A stretch of 36,106 nucleotides of DNA from Cytophagaceae bacterium. Its GTDB lineage: Bacteria; Bacteroidota; Bacteroidia; Cytophagales; Cytophagaceae. Positions 8,016-15,577 of the stretch are shown piece by piece. Numbering within the stretch: position 1 is the stretch's first letter; every line of letters starts with the position of its first letter. A model generated the notes under the pieces. It searched no databases and was not told the DNA's origin. It was given only the letters and a program-made list of their open reading frames with translations. A program made the position numbers and the translations under genes. The stretch covers positions 1 through 36,106 of the forward strand of contig JANWYS010000014.1 in assembly GCA_025054875.1 (NCBI GenBank), written 5' to 3'.

Positions 8016-9536
8016 TTATTCAAAAAGAGTATATAAGAAAAAAATCATAGTGGTTAAAAATATACTCCATATAACCACCAAAAGGTTGCGTTCAAATTTT
8101 ATTTCGTATTTTTCATGCACCGTCTTTGGATTTTTTTCAGGAAATAATATACTGAGCAACCAACTTATGACGATTAAAATAAGAAAATTTATTCCTATTA
8201 CATTGTAGAATGATATGGAGGGATAAAAGTTAATTGTTCCCAAATACAATATTGGGTTGATACCCAAAATTAATAAGGCAGAAAGAGAAGTAGTTTTTCG
8301 GTTGTATAATCCTAAAATGTATACGGCAGTTATGCCAGGCGATATCATTCCTGCGAATTTTTGCATATATTCAAAACTATCATGAAACTTTGCAATGAAA
8401 GGTGCCCATATTGAACTAATAAAAACGATAATTACTATGACATATTTTTTCACAGTACTTTTATCTTTTTCAGTAATATTTCTGAAAAATCTTATGTAAA
8501 TGTCATTTATGAAAATGTTTGCTGCTGCTATGGACATAGAGTTCAAGCTGCTAATAGCTGCGCTTAGCAGAATACAAAACACAATGCCTTTAATTTCAAA
8601 ATGAAACTTTGCTAAAAAATCAATAAGCATAGGGTATACCAGGTCATTGTCGTGAGGTTTTATTTGAGTGATTTCAAATGCTATAATACCGGGAATTATA
8701 ACTATGAAAGGTACAAACAGTTTTAAAGAAGCAGCCAACAATATTCCCTTTTGCGCATCTGACAATGATTTTCCCGAAAGTAGATACTGAGTTATAAATT
8801 GATTAAATCCAAAATAAAAGAATTGAGCCACCCACAACCCTCCTAATAATGCGCTAGTCCAAGGCATAAAATCATTATCAATTGGCAGTAATGATTTTAA
8901 TTTGTCATCAGAGTATGCAACAAACTTTTCAATGCCACCGATATAGTGAATGCCTTTTAGAGTAATCCATGATCCTCCTAAAATGAAAGTTGCAACAAAA
9001 ACTACGTTCGTTTGAGCTATGGTTGACAACCTTGCCCAAGAAGTAAACAATAATGAAAGTAGAGACAAAACAAACATCCCCAAAAATAAATCCACATCAA
9101 AAATGATCTTCATAGCTAGCGCCCCTCCATATATTATTGAAGCAAACTGTATGAATATGATAAAAATCAACATTAAAATGGCTACTGTGAGCCTTACCCA
9201 ATGATTGAATCGGTACTCGAGGTATTCCGGTAAGGTTTTTATACCGGCACTCATGAATTTAGGTAGTATGTATAGAGAGATAATTATCAAGGCTATTGCA
9301 GCAGTCCACTCGTGGCTTGCAATAGCCATTCCATTTTCATATCCTGATCCGGACATTCCAATAAAATGTTCTGTTGAAATATTCGCAGCAATTATGGATA
9401 TTCCGATATATGGCCAAGATAACCCACTACCAGCTATGTAATAATTTATATTTTCTTTTTTGTACAGTGAGAAAAAAAAAATTATTAAAACTATTATCAG
9501 AAATGAGCAAACAATAATAACATTCCACAAAATCAT
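8016..9536 (-). CDS. Sodium:solute symporter (SSS/SLC5 family)
   Basis: This is a 506-residue, very hydrophobic protein with about 13-14 predicted membrane helices. Characteristic segments are NYYIAGSGLSWPYIGISI near the N-terminus, NISTEHFIGMSGSGYENGMA in the first broken helix, FNQFITQYLLSGKS, and the helix with AAISSLNSMSIAAANIFIND, which resembles the sodium-site region of SGLT-like members. It probably couples sodium influx to uptake of a sugar or related polar solute across the inner membrane; the substrate is not determined. It starts 37 bp after the MATE gene on the same strand, suggesting an operon. Its length is typical of bacterial SGLT-type members. Confidence 0.88.
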   Translation of the reverse strand: MILWNVIIVCSFLIIVLIIFFFSLYKKENINYYIAGSGLSWPYIGISIIAANISTEHFIGMSGSGYENGMAIASHEWTAAIALIIISLYILPKFMSAGIKTLPEYLEYRFNHWVRLTVAILMLIFIIFIQFASIIYGGALAMKIIFDVDLFLGMFVLSLLSLLFTSWARLSTIAQTNVVFVATFILGGSWITLKGIHYIGGIEKFVAYSDDKLKSLLPIDNDFMPWTSALLGGLWVAQFFYFGFNQFITQYLLSGKSLSDAQKGILLAASLKLFVPFIVIIPGIIAFEITQIKPHDNDLVYPMLIDFLAKFHFEIKGIVFCILLSAAISSLNSMSIAAANIFINDIYIRFFRNITEKDKSTVKKYVIVIIVFISSIWAPFIAKFHDSFEYMQKFAGMISPGITAVYILGLYNRKTTSLSALLILGINPILYLGTINFYPSISFYNVIGINFLILIVISWLLSILFPEKNPKTVHEKYEIKFERNLLVVIWSIFLTTMIFFLYTLFE

Positions 9537-9573
9537 GTTAATGGTTTTTTCAGCAAATACTCTCTCTTTAGTA

Positions 9574-10914
9574 TTACAGTATTTTGTTTTTCAAAGAAGA
9601 CAATAGATAAAAATATCGAATCCACAATATGACATTAGATAACAAACCTCCTATTGAGATGCCGATCCATATGCCGTACAATTTCATATCATATATAAAC
9701 GTCAGATAATATGAAAGCAAGGTACCTAATAGAAAATATGCCAACAAAGTAACGTATGACGAACTCTTAACATCCTCCAGACTTCTCAACAACCCAATGC
9801 TTGTTGTTTGGAATACATCAATCATTAGTAGCAGACACATTATTTTGAAAGTTTCAAATACGATACATATAACCTCATGTTCATGTATAAACAAACTCAC
9901 AATCGGCTCTCTGAACCATGCTAATGATACGGTTAATACAGCCGTAGAAATACTGATGATTATTATTGTAAATTTGCTCCACCTAATGATTGCTAATTTA
10001 TCTTTTTTACCCAATGCAGTTGCAACATTTATAGAGCCTGCTATTGAGAAGCCTGCTGAAATAGTGTAGACTATTGCTACAAGTCCGATCAATATTTGAT
10101 GAGCAGCCAAATATTCTGTTCCTATCCATCCCACCATAATAGTAATTACGCTAAATGTTGTTACCTCAAAAAGCATTTGAAATCCACTTGGAATTCCTGT
10201 TTTCAATACTTTCATTATTACGGGCATAGTATTGAATGTGGATATCAAATTGGGAAGAAATTTCTTATACACATCATTTTTAAATACGTAAACAACAAAG
10301 CTTAATGCCATTAATATTCTGGTGAATAAAGTTGCTATCCCGGCGCCTAAAGCTCCTGATGGTGGCAATGAAAATAAGCCATATATAAATACATAGTTTA
10401 GCAATCCGTTAACTATGATACCTGCTAAAGTAATGTACATTGAAGATTTTGTTAAATGAAGACCATCGCTGTATTGCTTTATTGCAATAAACAGTAAATA
10501 CGGTATAGTCGAAATGGTGAGCATTTTTAAATATCTTTTTGCTATTACTTCGATTTCATACGGTTGATTAAAAATGTGAAAGTTTTCGCAAAAGACGTAC
10601 AAAATCATACTTAATACTATACTTACTATGAAACTTATTTCTATGCCTGCTCTCAAAAGCTCACCGCAATCGGTATTTTTATTGGCTCCTTTGGTGGCAG
10701 CAACTAAAGGAGCCAAAGCTGCCATTATACCTAATCCAAATACTAGAAACATAAAATATATCTGATTGGCTACGCCAACAGCGGCTAACTCAGTTTTACT
10801 GACGTTGCCCAACATAACCATGTCTGTTATACCCATCAATACAGCCCCAATCTGACCCAAAATAGCCGGTATGCTGAGCTTGAAGAATTGTTTCAGATAG
10901 TTTTTAAAACTCAC
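9574..10914 (-). CDS. MATE-family multidrug/toxin extrusion transporter
   Basis: This 446-residue protein has about 12 membrane helices in two homologous halves. It begins with the typical MATE opening LSIPAILGQIGAVLMGITDMVMLG, then AAVGVANQIYFMFLVFGLGIMAALAPLVAATKGA. The second half contains GIPSGFQMLFEVTTFSVITIMVGWIG and AAHQILIGL, the family's second-repeat motif. It resembles NorM-type sodium- or proton-driven drug exporters. It is upstream of, and probably co-transcribed with, the SSS symporter. Start and end look normal; the substrate is unknown. Confidence 0.92.
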   Translation of the reverse strand: MSFKNYLKQFFKLSIPAILGQIGAVLMGITDMVMLGNVSKTELAAVGVANQIYFMFLVFGLGIMAALAPLVAATKGANKNTDCGELLRAGIEISFIVSIVLSMILYVFCENFHIFNQPYEIEVIAKRYLKMLTISTIPYLLFIAIKQYSDGLHLTKSSMYITLAGIIVNGLLNYVFIYGLFSLPPSGALGAGIATLFTRILMALSFVVYVFKNDVYKKFLPNLISTFNTMPVIMKVLKTGIPSGFQMLFEVTTFSVITIMVGWIGTEYLAAHQILIGLVAIVYTISAGFSIAGSINVATALGKKDKLAIIRWSKFTIIIISISTAVLTVSLAWFREPIVSLFIHEHEVICIVFETFKIMCLLLMIDVFQTTSIGLLRSLEDVKSSSYVTLLAYFLLGTLLSYYLTFIYDMKLYGIWIGISIGGLLSNVILWIRYFYLLSSLKNKIL

Positions 10915-11131
10915 TACTGAAAATATTGTTAAGTTACATAACGTAGATTTTTAAAAAGGGTTGCATGATCAATAAAACACTTTTCCCTATTGTAACAAAC
11001 AGGGTATCACTTTTTTTTATCTCACTTTGTGTGTTAGATTCGTTATAGCTATCGGCTGTGTAAGATGTTTCTTGTGCATTTCAACCCCGGGTTTCACATT
11101 AGCAGAAAAGTATGATGAAATTTTTTATGTA
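10915..11131. other. Intergenic stretch upstream of the MATE gene
   Basis: This AT-rich stretch must hold the promoter of the MATE operon, but I find no exact TAnnTTTG box. It leads into the GC-rich repeat at 11132 through a T-rich run. Confidence 0.45.
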
Positions 11132-11540
11132 GGGCGCGCCCCTGCAGGGCCGGGCTGTCCGCCACTCCGCTATCGCTGCGGTGCTCCGCTAAAGCTCCGC
11201 ACTGGCCGTGCCGGCCATGGCTCCCATCCCTCGCGCAAGTCCTCTCGAAATTTTTCAGCTTCATTAGAAAATGTAAACCTCCGAAGTAGCTTGCAAAAGG
11301 GAATACCGGGCGATTTCCAACCGGGAAGTTTAGAAGATACAACACTAGACTTTACCCCACATCCACGCATAAATCCCCCACCAACTTCTCTTCAAAACCA
11401 CCGACAAACCCAAAGTTGTACATAGGACTGAGCGGTCTGTTTGAGCTCCTTTTCGTGGAGCTTTCAGCGGAACAAAAAAGAGCGAACCGTTATATCATAG
11501 TTCGGGCACCGCCCTTTAGGGCGGCGCCCGAACCCAAATA
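11132..11540 (+). repeat. Modular GC-rich intergenic repeat, copy 1 (module A, insertion, module B)
   Basis: Module A (11132-11299) opens GGGCGCGCCCC, continues through a chain of small GC hairpins to CATCCCTCGCGCA, and ends near CCTCCGAAGTAGC. It closely matches 26977-27143. About 125 bp without a counterpart in copy 2 follow (11300-11424). Module B (11425-11540) matches 27144-27250 and ends in a 15-bp stem (11501-11515 with 11518-11532, one mismatch). The GC content contrasts sharply with the AT-rich surroundings. Open frames inside it (for example 11027-11425) are by-products of GC-rich sequence and show no protein-like features. Confidence 0.85.
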
Positions 11541-11924
11541 TTTTCCAAATATTTTTAGGATAGAGACTACTTAAACGTCGTATAGCAGAAAAAATCCTTT
11601 CATGGCGAAGCTGCGAACCTGAGCCTTAATTTTTTTCTTGTTCATGATCTGGATAAAACTAAATAGATTCTGCTGTCACAACATCATTTGTTATATAGCA
11701 TCAGAAAATACAACTACCAAAAGCTTCATCAAGAATGATTAGTATTGATTTTAGAGTCTGAAATTTTTCTTTCTAAAACAAGACAGTGAATGGTAGATTA
11801 CTTTCTCCGAAACTCAACAAGATGCTTCATCATGCATGGCATAGAAAACACTGATATAACTACTTTTAGTAACGACTGCTCGTCATATGTAGCAGCTTGA
11901 AATTTTTTATACTGTTAAACCAGA
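11541..11924. other. Gene-free stretch downstream of osmC-like gene
   Basis: AT-rich, with no supported gene. Short direct repeats (CCAAATATTTT twice near 11548-11568) and a weak CTGCT/AGCAG hairpin near 11880 are visible. I see nothing else. Confidence 0.5.
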
Positions 11925-12341
11925 TTAAAAGTTAAACACCAATATCTGCTTAATCTCAGGGTGCAAACTTAAAGCTACTGGACATGTTTCTGCCGTACGT
12001 TTAAGAATTTCTTTGTGTTTATCTGTGAGCAAATCAACTTTATTTTCCGGTATATGCATGTAAATTTTTATTTCGCTTATCCTGCGTGGAGCATTGGCCA
12101 TAATCTTGGTGACGTGTGCCTCTGTGCCATCTATATCAATGTTTTCACGTTGAGCGTATATGCCCATTACCGTGAGCATACAACTAGCCAGAGCCGAGCA
12201 CACAAGATCGGTCGGAGAGTGCGATGCACCTTTCCCATGATTATCTGTAGGTGCGTCTGTATGGATCACTTTTCCTGATTTAAGATGTGTGCTTTCTGTG
12301 GTGAGGCCACCTTTATAACATACATATATTTGATGTGACAT
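11925..12341 (-). CDS. OsmC/Ohr-family thiol peroxidase
   Basis: This 138-residue protein has the OsmC-like two-layer fold sequence pattern. A conserved cysteine lies in ALASCMLTV (C54) and a second in ETCPVALSLHPEI (C120), the redox pair that reduces organic hydroperoxides in this family. An extra C48 is present. The segment SPTDLVCSALASC is typical of the YhfA/OsmC-like subgroup. It is cytoplasmic. It is divergent from the outer-membrane-type gene at 12398, with only 56 bp between starts. Whether it is OsmC or Ohr proper cannot be decided from sequence alone. Confidence 0.9.
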   Translation of the reverse strand: MSHQIYVCYKGGLTTESTHLKSGKVIHTDAPTDNHGKGASHSPTDLVCSALASCMLTVMGIYAQRENIDIDGTEAHVTKIMANAPRRISEIKIYMHIPENKVDLLTDKHKEILKRTAETCPVALSLHPEIKQILVFNF

Positions 12342-12397
12342 TGTTTTTGCTTTTTATGTTTATGATAAAATAAGTACTTTTAAATGTAAATTTAAAA

Positions 12398-13147
12398 ATG
12401 AAAAAGGCAACACACTATATCGCATTGTTGTTGCTATTTGCATTTGTTGCAATAGCATCTCCTTGCAATGCTCAGGAAGAAACAGCTGCTACCGATTACG
12501 ATAAAGAGATAATAGGCGGAATCAATTTTAACACAAACGCCGGCTTGGTGGGAGGTATCATGGGGAGATATTCTATACGTCAACACTCAACACTTTTTAA
12601 AATCCTGAGTGCAGAAATTGTAAACGTAAAACATCCGAACGAAACACGATACCAAAATCAATCTACCGGAAACATATTCATTGCGGGCAAACAAAATTAT
12701 TTTTTCGTAACCCGTCTGCAAGCAGGCATCGAAAAAGTACTTTTCAGAAAAGCCTCTGAAGACGGTGTACAAGTAGACTTGCTGATGGCAGGAGGCCTAT
12801 CTTTCGGATTGCTTAAACCTTATTTCATTCAATACAACAATGGCTCCACCGTAACTATAGAAGCCTACGATCCGAAAATTCACGACTTTAATAGAATTGA
12901 AGGAAGTGCAGGCATACTCACCGGCATAGAAAAATCAAAACTAAAGCCCGGCTTGAATTTTAAAACAGGAATGAGCTTTGAATTTGGTACATTCAGCAAT
13001 GGTGTATCAGGATTGGAAGCCGGTGTGGGAGTTGAAATTTTTAATGAAACCATCATCATATTAAATCCCCTGGCCAATGCCACCAGTTACAACAAGAAAG
13101 CATTCACGTGGCTTTATGCTAATATTTACTTCGGAATGCGCCGTTAA
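12398..13147 (+). CDS. Exported protein of unknown function, outer-membrane beta-barrel type
   Basis: The 249-residue product has a clear signal peptide (cleavage likely after CNAQ, residue 25). The mature part has alternating amphipathic strands such as GGINFNTNAGLVGGIMGRYSI and a closing ANIYFGMRR with an aromatic near the C-terminus, the pattern of small Bacteroidota outer-membrane barrels. I do not recognise a specific family. It ends 3 bp before the convergent small gene at 13151. Confidence 0.75.
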   Translation: MKKATHYIALLLLFAFVAIASPCNAQEETAATDYDKEIIGGINFNTNAGLVGGIMGRYSIRQHSTLFKILSAEIVNVKHPNETRYQNQSTGNIFIAGKQNYFFVTRLQAGIEKVLFRKASEDGVQVDLLMAGGLSFGLLKPYFIQYNNGSTVTIEAYDPKIHDFNRIEGSAGILTGIEKSKLKPGLNFKTGMSFEFGTFSNGVSGLEAGVGVEIFNETIIILNPLANATSYNKKAFTWLYANIYFGMRR

Positions 13148-13150
13148 AAA

Positions 13151-13438
13151 TCAACATATAGTAAACGATTCTTCATTGACACGGCAATCCGGATAATTCA
13201 CAACCAACCGATAACTGCCGCGAATCAATCCTGAAATGTCTATAGTGAGAGCATTCACGCCTGAATATATTTCCTCCCACACAGAAATTTTAGAATCTCC
13301 TATCAGATTAAAAATACGGATGTTGACCAGTTGATATTTGTCCGATGTGAGGGATATATCCAAAAATTTTCCTGAGATAATGCGTTGTATGGTTTTTTTA
13401 CCCATATCCGATTTAGGCTTGTAGATCAATGTTTTCAT
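13151..13438 (-). CDS. Small orphan protein resembling a T9SS sorting/Ig-like C-terminal domain
   Basis: The product has 95 residues. From residue 25 on it follows the beta-strand order of T9SS type A sorting domains: KFLDISL, VNIRIFNLIGD, then ALTIDISGLIRGSYRLVV, with a final strand. It has no signal peptide and no cargo domain in front, and lacks the YPNP signature. It may be a stand-alone DUF3244-like protein or the leftover tail of a lost secreted protein. An internal ATG at codon 12 (MGKKTIQR) is an alternative start. It is convergent with the preceding gene with a 3-bp gap. Confidence 0.55.
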   Translation of the reverse strand: MKTLIYKPKSDMGKKTIQRIISGKFLDISLTSDKYQLVNIRIFNLIGDSKISVWEEIYSGVNALTIDISGLIRGSYRLVVNYPDCRVNEESFTIC

Positions 13439-13606
13439 GTGTCAAAAATATAGCTAAAAAATGAATGGAATATTAAATTCATATTAACGCTGTTTAAACA
13501 TACTAAAAGTCAGCTATGAGTTATTTAACAACTCTTTAATCTTAGATTCATTATGTGTTAAAACCACTGTAACATATTTGCTGCAACAAGATAACCTACT
13601 ACTACT

Positions 13607-15487
13607 ATGAAAAAAATTTACCTGACTACTTTGATAGCATTGCTATTTACAGCAAGCTATGGGCAAACCTCATTACCGTTTGCTCCACTAGACACTAACT
13701 TCCGCACTCAGACCGTACGTGTACCATCTTATCCGATGGATTTCGACATTCTATGTATCGCCACAGATTGCACAGCCTACGATGCCTACAGCAATACATG
13801 GGGTAAAGTAAAAGAATGGGCAGATTTTACTTCGTTTGCTCCTATCAACAACTCCAGCGATTCGGGCTATGTAGTAATCAATAATGAAATGATAGTACGG
13901 GGAAATGATAACCCAACCTTTGGAGGAGGTGACAATTTTGGAGATGGTGGCGGTATGACGCAATTTAAAGTAAAAAAAATTGATGGCCGTTGGAAAGTTG
14001 TTCCTCAAGGTACAAACAACGGTAAACCCATATATTACAAAAACATCAACTTCACTCCCGTAGGGCTTACCATAGCCAACTGCGGTGGATGGAAAACTCC
14101 GTGGGGTACTGTACTCACTGCTGAGGAATGGGGTATACCAAACAACCTAAGTCTATGGCATGGAGTTAATTTCCAGGGAGGAGATGGTATTAATGATGGT
14201 ATACGCGATACTTCCGACTATACCGTACCACCCGGACACGGCGTATTTAGCGGTGCTACACTGAAACGTTTCCAAAATATGAATTATATCGTTGAGGTTA
14301 ACCCTGTAACAGCTCAGGTTATTAAAAAACATTATGCCATGGGCCGCTTTGACCATGAGCAAGCATACGTTATGCCCGATCAAAAAACCGTATATCTCAC
14401 CGACGATGCCACTCCTGCCGTATTTTTTAAGTTTGTAGCTAACACTGCCGGCGATCTGTCTTCCGGTATACTTTATGCATATAAACAAAATGCAAACGGC
14501 ATAGGAGGTACATGGATACAAATCAACGACCCCTCTCACAGTCCGGCACGCCAAAGAGATTCTCTCATGAATGCCCGGGCAGTAGCACTTCGCGCGGGGG
14601 CTACTATGGGTATACGCCATGAATGGATGACTTATGTGAACGGCAAACTATATATATGTGAAACCGGCAACAACAACACAGGTGACAATCTATACAATCC
14701 TGCAAAAAAATTTAACGGGCAACTCGAATATCACCTGAAACAAAAATTCCCTAACTATGCCACTACTGCTATCCAAGACCTTTTCGGAAGGGTAATTGAA
14801 TTTGACCCTGTTACTAACCACATGCGCTCCTACCTCGAAGGAGGACCCGCCACTAACGGTAATGCCTTGATAAAAGGTTATCATCTGTCTAACCCTGATG
14901 GTATAGACCATGTAACTATCAACGGCAAAACATGGCTGGTAATACAGGAAGACCTCAATGGTTCCTCTCATGGCCGCGTACCAGCCTATCTGGGATTATC
15001 CAACTGCAACACCGGCGGTTGCTTCTGCGAACTTTATTTCTTGGATGCCTCCATACAAAACCCAACTGTAAATGATTTGAAATTATTTATGATCGGGCCA
15101 AGAGGTGTTGAAATTACCGGAGCTGTATTCACTCCCGATGGTAAAACTATGTTTGTAAACCTTCAGCACCCCAACACCGCCAACGTAGCTCCATGGAATC
15201 GTTCTATTACAGTTGCGGTAACCGGTTTCAACATCTTAATGAACGATAATACCACAGACCTCACTACCAGTTCAGAGGATAACTCTTCTTCATTTAAAAT
15301 ATATCCTAACCCTGCAACACGTGAATTGCATTTCAACAAAGTAACGGATGTAGCCATTTATGATAACTTGGGCAACCGCATACGTGTAGAAAGGGAAGTA
15401 AAAGAAATAAATATTTCTGACTTGACTCCGGGAGTATATTTCATACAAACTATAGAAAACGAAGTTCAAAAACTCATCGTAGAGTAA
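13607..15487 (+). CDS. PhoX-like (DUF839) phosphatase with T9SS sorting domain
   Basis: The product has 626 residues. A signal peptide (MKKIYLTTLIALLFTASYGQ) precedes a beta-propeller-type DUF839/PhoX domain. Recognisable parts are NCGGWKTPWGTVLTAEEWG (from residue 158), the family's most conserved segment, and RVIEFDP. PhoX enzymes are calcium/iron-dependent alkaline phosphatases. The C-terminal 65 residues (KIYPNPATRELHF to the end) are a T9SS type A sorting domain, so it should be at or outside the cell surface, not Tat-exported as in many Proteobacteria. An intergenic hairpin follows. Phosphatase activity is inferred; some DUF839 proteins may have other functions. Confidence 0.85.
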   Translation: MKKIYLTTLIALLFTASYGQTSLPFAPLDTNFRTQTVRVPSYPMDFDILCIATDCTAYDAYSNTWGKVKEWADFTSFAPINNSSDSGYVVINNEMIVRGNDNPTFGGGDNFGDGGGMTQFKVKKIDGRWKVVPQGTNNGKPIYYKNINFTPVGLTIANCGGWKTPWGTVLTAEEWGIPNNLSLWHGVNFQGGDGINDGIRDTSDYTVPPGHGVFSGATLKRFQNMNYIVEVNPVTAQVIKKHYAMGRFDHEQAYVMPDQKTVYLTDDATPAVFFKFVANTAGDLSSGILYAYKQNANGIGGTWIQINDPSHSPARQRDSLMNARAVALRAGATMGIRHEWMTYVNGKLYICETGNNNTGDNLYNPAKKFNGQLEYHLKQKFPNYATTAIQDLFGRVIEFDPVTNHMRSYLEGGPATNGNALIKGYHLSNPDGIDHVTINGKTWLVIQEDLNGSSHGRVPAYLGLSNCNTGGCFCELYFLDASIQNPTVNDLKLFMIGPRGVEITGAVFTPDGKTMFVNLQHPNTANVAPWNRSITVAVTGFNILMNDNTTDLTTSSEDNSSSFKIYPNPATRELHFNKVTDVAIYDNLGNRIRVEREVKEINISDLTPGVYFIQTIENEVQKLIVE

Positions 15488-15510
15488 ATATATTTTGAAG
15501 ATTAAGTTTG

Positions 15511-15541
15511 TTTGGGCGCACCGCAAAGCGGTGCGCCCAAA
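15511..15541. terminator. 14-bp-stem GC-rich hairpin after the phoX-like gene
   Basis: TTTGGGCGCACCGC (15511-15524), AAA loop, and GCGGTGCGCCCAAA (15528-15541) form a perfect stem 24 bp beyond the stop codon. It is bracketed by A/T so it can act as a terminator. Its GGGCG(C/G)AC core resembles the module B hairpins of the dispersed repeat. Confidence 0.75.
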
Positions 15542-15577
15542 TTTGTATAATCACCTGCGATGTTTAACTCTTGAAAT

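Noticed and set aside
7915-8208. Plus-strand frame of 97 codons in the AT-rich spacer and symporter tail
   Set aside because: Low-complexity lysine/isoleucine-rich translation, mostly antisense to the symporter gene.
11027-11425. Open frames on both strands across the GC-rich repeat
   Set aside because: GC-rich sequence has few stops. The translations are proline/arginine-rich, differ between copies of the repeat, and carry no start or domain evidence.
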